A DNA stretch of 64,000 nucleotides from Ovis canadensis (taxonomy: Eukaryota > Chordata > Mammalia > Artiodactyla > Bovidae): the NCBI RefSeq assembly GCF_042477335.2, contig NC_091254.1, positions 99,411,001 to 99,475,000 on the forward strand. Direction: 5' to 3'. Positions within the stretch are counted from its first letter, which is position 1; each line of letters starts with the position of its first letter. A program made the position numbers and the translations under genes. A model generated the notes under the pieces. It was not told where the DNA came from. It saw nothing but the letters and a program-made list of their open reading frames with translations, and searched no databases. Positions 1 to 10,806 of the stretch are shown piece after piece.

Positions 1-84
1 CTGAGCCCCTCTCCATCCCCCTCCCCGGCCGTCTATGCGCCCGGCCCTCTCCGCGCGGCGCCGGTGAACCCGCGAGCCGCCCCG
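1..84 (+). other. SOX1: SOX1 5' UTR (3' end only)
   Basis: GC-rich sequence immediately before the SOX1 initiator ATG. It holds an in-frame GTG at 64 followed by six sense codons, but the family start is the ATG at 85, so this stretch is read as untranslated leader. The transcription start and promoter are outside the window. Confidence 0.8.
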
Positions 85-1200
85 ATGTACAGCATGATGA
101 TGGAGACCGACCTGCATTCGCCCGGCGGCGCCCAGGCGCCCACGAACCTGTCGGGCCCGGCCGGGGCGGGCGGGGGCGGCGGCGGCGGCGGCGGAGGCGG
201 GGGCTCCAAGGCCAACCAGGACCGGGTCAAGCGGCCCATGAATGCCTTCATGGTGTGGTCCCGCGGCCAGCGGCGCAAGATGGCCCAGGAGAACCCCAAG
301 ATGCACAACTCGGAGATCAGCAAGCGCCTGGGCGCCGAGTGGAAGGTCATGTCCGAGGCCGAGAAGCGGCCGTTCATCGACGAAGCCAAGCGGCTCCGCG
401 CTCTGCACATGAAGGAGCACCCGGATTACAAGTACCGGCCGCGGCGCAAGACCAAGACGCTGCTCAAGAAGGACAAGTACTCGCTGGCCGGCGGGCTGCT
501 GGCGGCCGGCGCGGGCGGCGGCGCGGCCGTGGCCGTGGGCGTGGGCGCGGCGGCCGTGGGCCAGCGGCTCGAGAGCCCCGGAGGCGCGGCGGGCGGCGGC
601 TACGCGCACGTCAACGGCTGGGCCAACGGCGCCTACCCCGGCTCCGTGGCGGCGGCGGCGGCCGCCGCGGCCATGATGCAGGAGGCGCAGCTGGCCTACG
701 GGCAGCACCCGGGCGCGGGCGGCGCGCACCCGCACGCGCACCCCGCGCACCCGCACGCGCACCACCCGCACGCACACCCGCACAACCCGCAGCCCATGCA
801 CCGCTACGACATGGGCGCGCTGCAGTACAGCCCGATCTCCAACTCGCAGGGCTACATGAGCGCCTCGCCCTCGGGCTACGGCGGCCTCCCCTACGGCGCC
901 GCGGGCGGCGCGCACCAGAACTCAGCCGTGGCGGCGGCGGCGGCGGCGGCGGCCGCGTCGTCGGGCGCCCTGGGCGCGCTGGGCTCGCTCGTCAAGTCGG
1001 AGCCGAGCGGCAGCCCGCCGGCCGCGGCGCACTCGCGGGCGCCGTGCCCCGGGGACCTGCGCGAGATGATTAGCATGTACTTGCCGGCCGGCGAGGGCGG
1101 CGACCCGGCGGCGGCGCAGAGCCGGCTGCACTCGCTGCCGCCGCACTACCAGGGCGCGGGCGCGGGCGCCAACGGCACGGTGCCCCTGACGCACATCTAG
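85..1200 (+). CDS. SOX1: SRY-box transcription factor 1 (SOX1), complete
   Basis: SOX1 is a nuclear SOXB1-group HMG-box transcription factor that binds the DNA minor groove at ACAAAG-like sites and maintains neural progenitor identity, partly redundantly with SOX2 and SOX3. The 371-residue product starts [15 protein letters not shown], the conserved SOX1 N-terminus, which fixes the start at the ATG at 85 rather than the GTG at 64. In order: a 12-glycine run (residues 29-40); the HMG box (about 48-122) with RPMNAFMVW near its start and a basic tail ending YRPRRK; a Gly/Ala linker; alanine runs; a His/Pro/Ala-rich segment; a conserved [11 protein letters not shown] block; a VKSE sumoylation-type motif; and the C-terminus NGTVPLTHI. 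The frame is single-exon, uninterrupted and ends in TAG. The human protein, from memory, is 391 residues; the difference appears to lie in the glycine and alanine tracts. SOX2 and SOX3 are excluded by the N-terminus and the His-rich segment. Confidence 0.98.
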   Translation: MYSMMMETDLHSPGGAQAPTNLSGPAGAGGGGGGGGGGGGSKANQDRVKRPMNAFMVWSRGQRRKMAQENPKMHNSEISKRLGAEWKVMSEAEKRPFIDEAKRLRALHMKEHPDYKYRPRRKTKTLLKKDKYSLAGGLLAAGAGGGAAVAVGVGAAAVGQRLESPGGAAGGGYAHVNGWANGAYPGSVAAAAAAAAMMQEAQLAYGQHPGAGGAHPHAHPAHPHAHHPHAHPHNPQPMHRYDMGALQYSPISNSQGYMSASPSGYGGLPYGAAGGAHQNSAVAAAAAAAAASSGALGALGSLVKSEPSGSPPAAAHSRAPCPGDLREMISMYLPAGEGGDPAAAQSRLHSLPPHYQGAGAGANGTVPLTHI

Positions 1201-1912
1201 GGGCGCGGGCACCCCGCGGCCGGCCGGCCTCCGCGCAGGCCTGTCCACGCTCCCCCGGAAAGGAAGACGCTGGCGCCGCATGCCCGGCGCCGCCCGGCCC
1301 CCCGACCGCGAGCTCCCGGGCACCGCTCGGCGGGACGGTTACGCGTCGGAGTCCGAACTCCGGTGTTTTCTTGAGACTTTTTGTACAGTATTTATCATCC
1401 ATCCGCGGAGGAGGCAGAAAGCGTCTTCTTTGCTCGAGGGGACACAGAGGCCGAAGCAAGCACGAGGCGACTCCCAACTTTCCTACCGCACCGCGCGCCC
1501 GCTTTCATCCCGCGTCGCCTCGTGACGGCGTCGGGTGCCGGCGGCGCGGGGAGCGGGTCTCATCTGTTAGCTGTGTAGGGAGGCGACGCCACACACGAGT
1601 TTTGGCAGTCGTTACGGCTTTGAAGGGGGGGGGTCGGTTTGTTAATTTATACAAAGAGACTCCCCCCACCCACCCCTTTCAGGCGGCAGCGTTATTCTGG
1701 GTTTTGTAAAACTTTCTGTATCTGAGCATTTTCTCTTTTTTTGGTTTGTTTTGTATTATTTCATGTAAATGCGCTGTGGAATCTTTATTTGCGGCGTCGC
1801 GGTGTGGGGAGGGGGATTCAGGTTATGTACATAGTTTCCTAAAAAGCCTTTCTTCTAAAAACGAAAAAAAGAACCCCCCACCCTAAAAAAAAATTGCATC
1901 GAACTTTGAGTC

Positions 1913-1918
1913 AATAAA
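1913..1918 (+). promoter_or_regulatory. SOX1: Poly(A) signal AATAAA, proximal candidate
   Basis: A canonical AATAAA lies 713 bases after the stop codon, after an A-rich tract and before a T-rich segment. It could give a short SOX1 3' end. Sequence alone cannot tell which signal is used. Confidence 0.5.
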
Positions 1919-3170
1919 TTTAAGAGCGAGAAGTCCGTTTTTCCCTATAAATTTGAAACGTGCTGAATTTATAATCATGCTTTATGAGCTCAAGATACAA
2001 TTAGTTAATCTGAGGAAGGAGAAAGAAAAATTATCAGCATGAAATGAAACTGAGGGAAGCCGGGGGAGAGGGCACAGTGTCCTTGGAGTTGCATTAAAGA
2101 GTAAAAATCGATAGATTACTTTGTAGACTTTACACTGTCATCACAGAACGAGAAATAATTGCCAAAAAAAAAAAAAAATAGTTTCATAGTCCTGCCTTGG
2201 GTTCGTAGTTTTTAACTGCAGGCAGACGCCGCGGGCTTTGCGATTCCTCCTTTCCAGCCTCTTCCTGCTGGCCCGGGACCTGCGCGCAGTTTGGTCCAAA
2301 GCAGGGAGGAGAAAAGACCCCAATGGCGGGACCAGGGCAAGGACGGACGACAAAGACACGGTGGGGGCGCCAGGGGCCCCAATTCCCCTGCAGTTAATGA
2401 GACAGCAAGTGGAATTTTCTGAATTTGGCTCAAGGAAACGCACTCTCTAAACCAAAATGTACTGCAACCGACTTCCCTCTGTCTGTCCTCAACCCCTCCC
2501 TCTGGTATATTTCTCCTTGGAAAAGGACAAAATAGTTTTGTTGGGTTTTCACACACAAAACCGACCACTCCCAGATGCCCCGAGTGAATTGGGATGCAAG
2601 CTGTTAACCGATGTGAATGCAAGATGCGGCGTTTATTATTCCTGATGAGATCTGAGGTTGTTTGATGCTTTAATTTTTTTAATTATATTTTTTCTAGGTG
2701 TTTATTGGTACATTGCAGTTTTTTCTGGATTTTAAAGTTTTCTGTAAAAGTTTGTCTTCAAGTAAGCTGACAGCATTAAATATTGCATTTGAAAGTTATA
2801 CTGTAGCAAATACGTTTTGACAGTCACAGCATAAAGATGAAAATTATATTTTTGAAAAGAACAAAGCCTTCGGTCAGATCGAAATACATTGATTTCATCA
2901 GCCCCTCATATTTTTCTCAACTTTTTTTTTTTGGTCCTGAGATGAGCAGAGACTGTCCACCCAAACGTGGCCCTGTGCTAGCAGGTTGATGAGAACCACG
3001 GTCAGCCTGCACAGAGAACAGCTTTAAGTAAAATGCTGACCTGACAACTGACGTGTAATTTTTTTGGAGTCACTTTGATAATTTTGCTTCAACCACTCAT
3101 TCCTTCAGGTGACTGCAGAAATTTCAAGAGCTACAGCAGTTGCTTCTTTCTAACAAGATAATAAAGTCTC

Positions 3171-3216
3171 CCTCTTTTTTCTTTTTCTTTCTTTCTTTCT
3201 TTTTTTTTTTTTTTTG
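3171..3216. repeat. T-rich / TTTC simple repeat
   Basis: A polypyrimidine tract of CTTT-type units followed by a run of 17-18 T. It is a simple repeat inside the presumed SOX1 3' UTR and is likely polymorphic in length. Confidence 0.9.
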
Positions 3217-3292
3217 CTTCAGCAATTTGATGTGTTTGCATACATAGGGACTGCTGGGCAGAACAGCATCTTAGATAGTGAAACAATCTGAA

Positions 3293-3298
3293 AATAAA
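3293..3298 (+). promoter_or_regulatory. SOX1: Poly(A) signal AATAAA, distal candidate
   Basis: A canonical AATAAA about 2.1 kb after the stop codon. It is the second canonical signal I noticed downstream of SOX1 and fits a long 3' UTR form. Unproven. Confidence 0.35.
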
Positions 3299-3300
3299 TG

Positions 3301-4559
3301 CCACACACAGTCTGCTCTGGGAGACACTTTGAGAAAGTCTGTGATGCTCTGTGGACTCCCCAAGCGGTGGGAGGCGCAGGCCTCATCTGCTCCGAAATGT
3401 CCAGAGTTCAGTGGACTTCGCCTGGCTTTTTTTGCAGCTCCCTGCACCTGCTAAGGGGGCAGACATATGGGGCTGTGCTCACATATAAACACATTTGTAT
3501 CTTTGCTGGACTGTTGGCACAACAATGTTAGTAATGTGGGATACACTGGAAATGTTTCTGACCATAAAAAGTTTAGCCAGGGCTCCTGGCAAAGCTGTCT
3601 GTCATCTCCCGGTAGGTGGACTTACAGCGCGGCATTTTCCCCTGTGGGCCTCATACCAAGTCGGCAGAAACAGTCAATGCCAGGTGGCCCAAGCCACGCT
3701 GTTAAAAACCCCGGATGATCTGAAAACAGGAATTCCTGAAATTCAGCAATTTGGTTTGTTGAACGAGGAGAAAAGCAAATAATTCTTTAACGATTCCATT
3801 TTAAAACAACGTAGAACGGGTCGGGGGGCGCGGGCGGGTAGAAATTAGCCAGGATTCACGTTTCAGGATTGAGGTCTTATCGCTCCAGCAGTGTTTCTTC
3901 GACTTCAGATCGTGGGGAGAATATTTCACAAGGCGCGGGAGGAGCTTGCTCAACCGCGAGCTGCGCCTCTGCCAAGGCGCCCTGGCCCTGTTCACGAACA
4001 CGGCGAGGCCATCACGGTACTGCCACGGCCTCGTCCACGTCCAGACGGCACTCGGGGGTGGGGGTCCTTCTGTGGCTTACTCCAGTTTCTGTGAAAACCG
4101 TGTGGACACTGCAGACAGGACTCTGATGGTCTTGTGCAAAGTTTGCGCAACTTCGTGCCTGGAGGACCCGCGAGCCCGGGAACCGGCCCGTGCTTCTCCA
4201 GGCCCAGGCTAGCAGGGTTTGTTTGCTGCAGACATTTTCCCCTCGTTTCTGTACATCCCACCCGCACTTTTTTTTTTTTTTTTAACCTCGCGGGGCTCTC
4301 TCGTTGTCGTGGTTGAGACTTTGGCCCTCCTCCTCCTCCCCCCTCCCCCGTCAGAGAAGCCCAGCGTAGCTGGTGAAATGACTTCCAAACTGGCAGCGGG
4401 CAGAGCGCGCGATCTGCAGACGTGGGACTGGTGGGTCTGGTCAAGTCCTGCCTTTAGGAGCAGATCACATGCGTCTTCAGGCGTTTCACTTTGCCGACAA
4501 AGACTGGGCCACGCGGATTTCTTCTCCGAAAAAATCCAGTTAATTTGGGAAACCGCTTC
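3301..4559. other. Single-copy DNA between SOX1 3' UTR and second CpG island
   Basis: No recognisable repeat or convincing gene. Composition rises from balanced to CpG-rich toward the right. A T run sits at about 4269-4283. The open frames here are short and overlap on both strands, so none is supported as coding. Confidence 0.5.
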
Positions 4560-4769
4560 GGGGCCGTCGCGGGCCCAGGTTCCCGCACACCCGCCCCCCC
4601 CCCCCAACTCCGCTTCTGCAGCCCGGCCCTCGGGGCAGAAGCTCCAGAAACATCGGCGGCTGAACGTAATAATAGGTTTGATTCCTTGGAAACTTCAAGT
4701 GAAAAACAGCCTTGGCCTTGGCGCGGCTTTTTCCAGCGCGGCTGTTTGGCGGGAGTGAAAGGCCCGGCC

Positions 4770-4824
4770 GGGGGGGAGGGGAGGGGGAGGGGAGGGGGAA
4801 TGGGGGAGGGGGAGGGGAGGGGGC
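4770..4824 (+). repeat. G-rich purine tract with quadruplex potential
   Basis: An almost pure G/A stretch made of GGGGA and GGGGGA units with many runs of four to seven G. It satisfies the usual pattern for intramolecular G-quadruplexes on the + strand and lies at the start of the CpG island. Confidence 0.8.
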
Positions 4825-5563
4825 CGCGGGCCTCCCGGGGCGGGGAGCCGAGGGAGCTGGGCCCCCACCCCCCAGCCCCCCAGGGTCGGGCGGCGAGGGG
4901 ACCGCGCGAGGGCCGGCGGGCGGGTGGCGCGGAGGCCGAGCCCGGCAGGAGGGGCCTTGGGACCCCTCGCCCTCGCCCACAGCTCGCGGTCCGCCCACTC
5001 CAGCCCGCTGGCGAGGCCCCGCGGGGGGCGCGGAGCTCCGCTCCCGCCGCCCCCGCCCCTCACCCCCGCCCTTCCTCTCCAGCTGCGCGCCCCCGGGAGC
5101 CCGGCCGCGGCGGCGGCGGGCGGCGCGCGGGGCCCGGTGCCCTCCGGGCGGGGGCGGCCGGGCCCGCGGCTCCCCGACGTCGGCCTCCGCCGCGGGCGAC
5201 CTCCCGCCCCCGCCGGCCCGCGCCGTCCCCGGGCCCTCCCCGCCCCCGCAGCCGCGGCGCCCCCCCGCGTCCCGAGGCCTCTCTCCGCCCCGCCCTCCCC
5301 TCTGCTCCCCTCGGGCTCCTGCTCCTCCGCGCCCCTGCGCCGCGCTGCAGGCCTCCGCGCCTTTGTCTCCACGCGCCCGTCCCGCCTCCCCCGCGGCCGA
5401 GCCCGGGACGCTCCCCGGGGTCCGGGTCGGGTCGGCAGGTGCCCCGAGGGCCGGCGCCGCGTCCCCTCCGCCGCGTCTCTGCGGGCTCGGCGCGGGCGGG
5501 GCCCCGCGGGAGCGGCCCGGGCCGGGGGCCGCGCGGGGTGTCAGCCGCGGGGGGATTAAGACG

Positions 5564-5690
5564 ACTGATGCGAGGGAAGAGGGCAGAGTGTTTTGTGTTT
5601 AAAGAGAGCGGGATTAGCGGAGAGAAAGTCCTGACCCGGGGTCAGCGGCGAGTCAAACCCTTTTACAATCAGCGGGCGGAACGGGCGGCC
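5564..5690. promoter_or_regulatory. Candidate conserved element inside CpG island
   Basis: A lower-GC segment embedded in the CpG island, with homeodomain-type GGATTA, a TTTAAAG word and TTACAATCAG. An abrupt composition break inside an otherwise GC-saturated island often marks a constrained enhancer, but this is inference only. Confidence 0.25.
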
Positions 5691-5981
5691 CCGCGCTCGG
5701 CCGCAACAAGTTGGGGGCGGGGAGGCCGGGCCGCGCGCGGAGGCAGCAGGGGGACCCGGGGGCCCGCAGGCGGCGGAGCGCGCCGAGGCCCGCGCCGAGG
5801 GCTCGTCCTTCAGGATCCTTCTCGGAGCATCTGTCCCCGCGCGCTGGAGACGAGCCCGCGAGGCTCCGTCCTGCCCGGCAGTTCTGTTTCCATAAGAAAC
5901 TGCAACCAACGACCCGGCCCTCGGTCGGCCGGCCGGCCTCTCCGTTTTTTACCCGAGGCGCAATGGGCCTAGGTTCCTGCA

Positions 5982-6150
5982 AACCCTGGTGTGTGCGTGT
6001 GTGCGCGCGCGCGTGTGCGCGCAGCGGCATGGAGCGGGGCATGCTTGGAATCTATTCAGGCTGTTTGCCCCTAACCCTGGTGTGTCTGTGTGCGTGTGCG
6101 CGCAGCAGCATGGAGGCGGGCATGCTTGGAATCTATTCCGGCCGTCTGTG
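5982..6150. repeat. Tandem duplication, two copies of 81-91 bp
   Basis: Copy 1 (5982-6072) and copy 2 (6073-6150) share AACCCTGGTGTGT at the start, an internal GT/GC alternating run, then GGCATGCTTGGAATCTATTC. They differ mainly by about 10 bases in the GT/GC run, which changes the local period. Confidence 0.85.
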
Positions 6151-8642
6151 ACTGGACGCGGTGCTCCACCAGGGTGGAGGAATGGAGGGCTGATCTGGGT
6201 GGTAGACCCGCGGAGCCCACCAGGGAGTGAGATCCGCGAGGCTCATCTGAAAAGTCGGGAAAACTGCAGTTGTCGGTGACGGGTGGGGGGCGGGTGAGGG
6301 TCAAGGAGAAGGACTGACTGTGCTCCCCACGAATCAGGGGTTCGCGCTGTGGTTACGGCGAAGAGCGCTTCCAACTATGAAAAATAGATCGGGAACCCAG
6401 ACTTCTGATTCATCCAAAGATAGAAAAAGACCATCTATTTTGATAGTGAAAACAAAACAGAACTGCCATATTTTCTTCTAAATTGGCTCTTCGTCTTTAA
6501 ATGTGAAAACACGAACCCCAGAGAGAGAGGGAAAGAGAACAGCCGTGTTAAAACCACCACAAGCAAATGACTCCCGGGCAGCTGACGTGTTTGCACAGCC
6601 GTCCTGGGTAACGCTGGACTCACGGTGAATGGGTTCCCGGCTCAGAGCAAGGACCCAATTCCTGCTCCCAAGTTGCTCAACGCAACCTCTAGGGAAAATG
6701 CGTCTATAGCAGAAATGCCGGACACAGAGCAATTCTGCAAGGACTTAATTGGCCGCAGCCCCTTCAGAACAACCGTGTGGGGCATTAAAGATGCTGTTTG
6801 TGAAGAACAGCAGGGCATCACATGCAAAGCCTCGAAATAGTCAGCCAGTCAAATCAGTGGAAAAAATCAGCTTTTGTTAGATTTTGCAGTTTCAGGAATT
6901 AGGCATTCACTGCAGAGCTGCAGTTTTGAGAAATTGCAATGTCAGGCATGTTCCCAATGGGGAAATATTGTGAGAGTGCGGAGGAATGTCAGGCTGGGTT
7001 TGACAATGGGGGGGGGGAGGCTGACAAGAGTGATCACCCAGACATTGTTCTCCGTCTGCACCCCGGAAACGATAAGTAGAGACCGTATCTAGTGGCAGCG
7101 ATGGCCCTATGTGCTCCAAGACACAGGGATGAGAGTCTGAGCCTGGAAAAGACTGGCGCCAGGCTTCACAGAAGGAGAACTGGGCCGCAGAGCCACAGAA
7201 CCTCGCAGGCACGGAACACTTACGGACAGAATAGCAGGCGAGGGCAGCCCGAAGACATTCCGAGCAGAGGCCAACTTCTCTTTTTACCTCTCAGCAACAG
7301 AGCAGGAGGAAGCCCAGGTGAACACGTTTCGAACCTGGGAAAGGATGTAGAAACCGCAAGCTTTTCAGTCATCCAAGCTCTAGGGGAAATTTAGGCACAT
7401 GGGAGAGCCCAGGCTTGGGCAGGAAGTTACCACGAATGCCCCCACAGAGGGAAGAGCGGGAGCTTTGTTCTTTGTGTTAGACATTGCACTGAAGGGTGAT
7501 GTTTATCCTTGTAGGAACTGGGGCCACTTGCATTTCACCCCAGGGAGCAGCGATGCACCTGTGCGGTGACAGGACGCGTCCATGTGAGTCGAGGTGGCAT
7601 CTGTACCGTTTCCAATCTCTGCCGACCTTGTCCAGCAGGATGGGGAAGGGTGTGGGATTTGGACCGAAGGTGAGTGTGCTGGTAGGCAGCAGCTGTGTCC
7701 TCAGTTAACGTCTTCACCGGCGAGTCCATCTTCTTATGATCACACCCACCTCAGATGGGCATTAATGCTTCATGATCTGAGTGTGTGCTCTGCCCAGGAA
7801 ATAGTAGCCTCTCAATAAATGATGCTTGGCCAGCTAAGCCTGTGTCCACCCAGGCAGGGACAAAGTGGAGGGCTGTGACCTCAGTTGGTGGGGGTGGCCT
7901 GGGTGGCAAATAGTGAGAATTATACAAACCGGTCTCCGTCCCCACCCCCCACGCTGTTATTACTGATTGCCTTTGAGAGTTACCTGAGCATCGCGTCACG
8001 GGCTCACCTGCCCAGCAGACGTTGTTACACATTGATGGTGGGCACGGGTTGCCCTTGGGGTGCCTGTCGTGTCCGTGGCCTGTTTGCAGGTGCTGGCAGT
8101 GCGGCGCTGGACTCGCCGGCCTCACTGTGCCGGTAAGCCTGATGGTACATGAGGGAGCGTGACCCTGAGGGGCGCTAGTGGGGGACGGGCGGTGGGGGCT
8201 CACGGAGGGTCCTTCAGAAAAAGCAGGAGCTGGCCTGGAAGCTGGAATGCCCTGGGCTGCTCTGCCCGTGGGGCCCCCCCATGGGGCGTGCACCCTGTCT
8301 CTCTGCACAGATGAAGGCTGCAACGACTTTGAGCAGAGCGGGTCTGATCACGACCTTGTTCAGCGGCGGCCGCCCACGTTGCCTTGGAGTTGGCGCAAAG
8401 TTAGCCGCAGAGGTTCACGCGGCAGGGCCGCTCACATCCAGAGGCACGGATGCTGGGAGAGCTTGTTGCCGAGGCAGGGGCTCAGACCAGTCCCCAGCGC
8501 AGGACGCCTCCAAGGTCCAGGAGGACCCAGGCCCAGCCTGCTCCTCGGCACCCCCAGGGATGCTGAGCAGGTCCCACAGGACTCAGGAGACCCAGGACAC
8601 AGCACGGGTCCCAGCACACGTGTGGTGAACAGCTGTTCAGAC
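6151..8642. other. Single-copy noncoding DNA
   Basis: No young repeat and no convincing gene. 6640-6960 is balanced in composition with words such as CTTAATTGG and CTTTTGTTAG (homeodomain- and SOX-like) and could be constrained. About 7735-7815 ends in a CTCAATAAATG word resembling an ancient MIR SINE 3' end. Both readings are weak. Confidence 0.4.
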
Positions 8643-8855
8643 CGTGTGTGTGTTAGTTGCTCCATCGTGGGACTCTTTGCGACCCCATGGACTGTAGCCC
8701 GCCAGGCTCCTCTGTCCATGGGATTCTCCAGGCAAGAACACTGGAGTGGGCTGCCGTGCCCTCCTTCAGGGGATCTTCCCGATCCAGGGATCGAACCCAG
8801 GTCTCCTGCATGGCAGGCAGACTCTTTACCATCTGAGCCACCAGGAAAGCCCAAG
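8643..8855 (-). mobile_element. Bov-tA SINE
   Basis: Read on the minus strand it begins with GGGCTTTCCTGGTGGCTCAG, continues through a tRNA-like head with a GGTTCGATCCCTGG B-box word, and ends in the Bov-A tail (CCATGGACTGTAG region seen antisense at about 8685). It is near full length for this ruminant tRNA-derived SINE. Confidence 0.95.
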
Positions 8856-10284
8856 ACTCTGTTTAGATCACTTAAATTTGAGGAGCAATTTATTGTTTAT
8901 AAGGTACTCTCACTGAACTGTTCAATTTAGATGATTTTTGAAAAAATTAAACTAGCAAAAGAAAAATTTAAGCTGGATTATCAAAATCTTGCAAGTAGAG
9001 AAGACTGACCAATTTACCAGTTTTATTTTCCGTTTTTTGGACTTGCCGTTCCGACTGCCTGAGGACGCACTGGGCCTCTCCTGGGCAGTCAGGCAGACGC
9101 AGGAGGCAGGCCCCCCACACACACATTTGTAAAGAATGGGTGATTAAACAGACTCAGCAAAGTCATACATTGTGCTGTTATCGAGCTCTAACTTTACCAA
9201 ACTAATTTGTATTTAGACAGACCAGGTCTGCACAGCCTGTTAATGCAGTATGGGCCAAAACACATAAATAGTTGAGCGTTGTTTTAATGATATTTGAAAG
9301 TGGGAGAAGAGCATTTAATAGTACAGGTGAGATTGAATAAATGGGTTTTGTTGACTATGTAATAACTGTAAGCATAATAATATAATACTTAGCTATTGTC
9401 TGTAAAATGGGGATATCTTGTTTTTCAAAAAAAACCTTGATACATGAAGTCCTTTCCATGACTTTGAAAGGAAGAGGTCGTGCAAATTGAATGACAGAAT
9501 AAGCTACCATGTGTCAGCCCGGCTCTGTCCAGAAACCACACGGCTCCGTGTGACGCGTGTGACTGTTCCTGCAGATCATGAGAAGGGTAGCTTTCCTTAT
9601 ATTTATAGACACAGATCCAGAGTAAGGTGTGGTACGGGAAGAAATTTGTGTCTGCTTAAGTAGCATGTGGGAAAATAAATTTTAAATAGGATATAATGAG
9701 AGAAAATGTTCTATAGACTCAAAACTGTCTTGATAATACAAGAGTTCAATAGGGTTTTTAGCTAATTTCAGGACTCAGGGCATCATTCAAAAAATCTGAT
9801 AACCTGTGCATCTTAACTGTAGCCTTTTGGAGATGATGACAGTGTCTTTGCTGTCCAAATCATTCATCATTTTCATGCATAAGACGTCAATGCAGACATT
9901 CAGGCCCCTGTGCACAGTAGGCAGGGGAGAGTTTCTTAAACTCTCTTGTTTTGATCATCATTGCATATTATTAATATCATCACTGCAGTTAGTGTGACTA
10001 CGGGAGCGCACCTCATACACGACATACCCAGAACCAGAGACATTCTGTCACTGCGCAGCTTGCATAGAGGAAAGGTGCTGTACAAAGAGGGAGAGATGGG
10101 GGAAGGGAAGGAGTGAGGAGAGAAGCAAGGGGGAAGAAGGAAGAGAAGAAAAGGGGAGGCTGAACGGAAACGTTTAAGTCACAGCTGATGAAATGAGATG
10201 GAGAGGTGAATTCAGGCGACTCTTCGCGCAGTCTCACCCATGGCCAGAGCCAGTGGACCAAGCATCTACTTAAAAACTCGAAGG
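8856..10284. other. AT-rich single-copy noncoding DNA
   Basis: About 8860-10000 is AT-rich with no recognised young repeat or gene. 10080-10180 is purine-rich (GGGAAGG type). Some of it may be ancient repeat or conserved sequence, but I cannot distinguish these. Confidence 0.4.
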
Positions 10285-10520
10285 GCTCCCCTGTGGTCCA
10301 GTGGTTAAGAATCTACTTGGCAGCACAGGGGATGCAGGTTCAGTCCCTGGTTGGGGAACTGAGATCCCACAGGCAGCAGGCAGCTAGGCCAGCCTGCTGC
10401 GGCTGCTGAGCACAGAGCGCCACAGCCCGAGAGTCCAGCGCCGAAACGAAGACCCTGCAGGACCCAGGCAAGACCCGAGGCAGCCAAACAAAGGAAGGAA
10501 GTGTTTTTAATTGAAAAAAT
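10285..10520 (+). mobile_element. CHR-type tRNA-derived SINE
   Basis: Starts GGGCTCCCCTGTGGTCCAGTGGTTAAG, the head of the cetartiodactyl CHR family, has the GGTTCAGTCCCTGG B-box word and GGGGAACTGAGATCCCAC, and ends in AGCCAAACAAAGG and a short A-rich tail. The subfamily is not resolved. Confidence 0.85.
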
Positions 10521-10627
10521 TAAAAGTTGGTAGAAATCCTAGTGCTGGGAACATTTACAATGAAAAAAAACAAAAAGCTGGAAAGCATGTTTTAGCAAGT
10601 CCTTGCCTGTGAGTTCACATGCCAGTC

Positions 10628-10806
10628 GTTTCAGTTCAGTCCAGTCGCTCAGTCGTGTCCGGCTCTTTGCGACGACAGGGACCCCAGCACGCCAGGCCTC
10701 CCTGTCCATCACCAGCTCCTGGAGCTCACTCACACTCGTGTCCATTAAGTCGGTGATGCCATCCAGCCAGCTCACCCTGTCGCCCCCTTCTCCTCCCGCC
10801 TTCAAT
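10628..10806 (-). mobile_element. Bov-A SINE (BovB-derived), truncated
   Basis: On the + strand it shows TTCAGTCCAGTCGCTCAGTCG, then AGCACGCCAGGCCTCCCTGTC and GATGCCATCCAGCC, the antisense of the Bov-A/BovB 3' end. It stops at the CCTTCTCCTCC word, so it is truncated. Confidence 0.92.

Larger units (their letters stand above)
1..1560. other. CpG island covering the SOX1 coding exon
   Basis: Very dense CpG and GC sequence runs from the window edge through the whole coding exon and fades in the first part of the 3' UTR, where T-rich sequence begins. CpG islands spanning the single exon are typical of SOXB1 genes, which are commonly Polycomb targets in non-neural cells. The limits are by eye. 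Confidence 0.8.
1201..3300 (+). other. SOX1: SOX1 3' UTR (3' limit uncertain)
   Basis: Sequence after the SOX1 stop passes from CpG-rich to T- and A-rich, with many short T and A runs typical of a vertebrate 3' UTR. Candidate poly(A) signals lie at 1913 and 3293. Human SOX1 mRNA has, from memory, roughly 2.5 kb of 3' UTR, so the distal end is plausible but not proven. No second coding frame is convincing. Confidence 0.6.
4560..5960. other. Second CpG island 3' of SOX1
   Basis: A long, extremely GC- and CpG-rich block with GC-box-like words and no repeat. Long open frames occur on both strands at once, which reflects composition rather than coding. It could be a promoter for a noncoding transcript or a CpG-rich SOX1 regulatory element. 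No TATA box or splice-supported exon was seen. Confidence 0.7.

Noticed and set aside
64..84. In-frame GTG start giving a seven-residue N-terminal extension of SOX1
   Set aside because: GTG is not a normal nuclear start in mammals, and the conserved SOX1 N-terminus begins at the ATG at 85.
4491..5972. A 493-codon open frame and several other 200-300-codon frames in the CpG island
   Set aside because: Long frames are open on both strands at once in DNA with few A/T-rich stop codons. The products are Pro/Arg/Gly/Ala-rich with no domain.
8178..8930. 250-codon open frame
   Set aside because: Its C-terminal third is translated antisense Bov-tA SINE and the rest has no recognisable domain.
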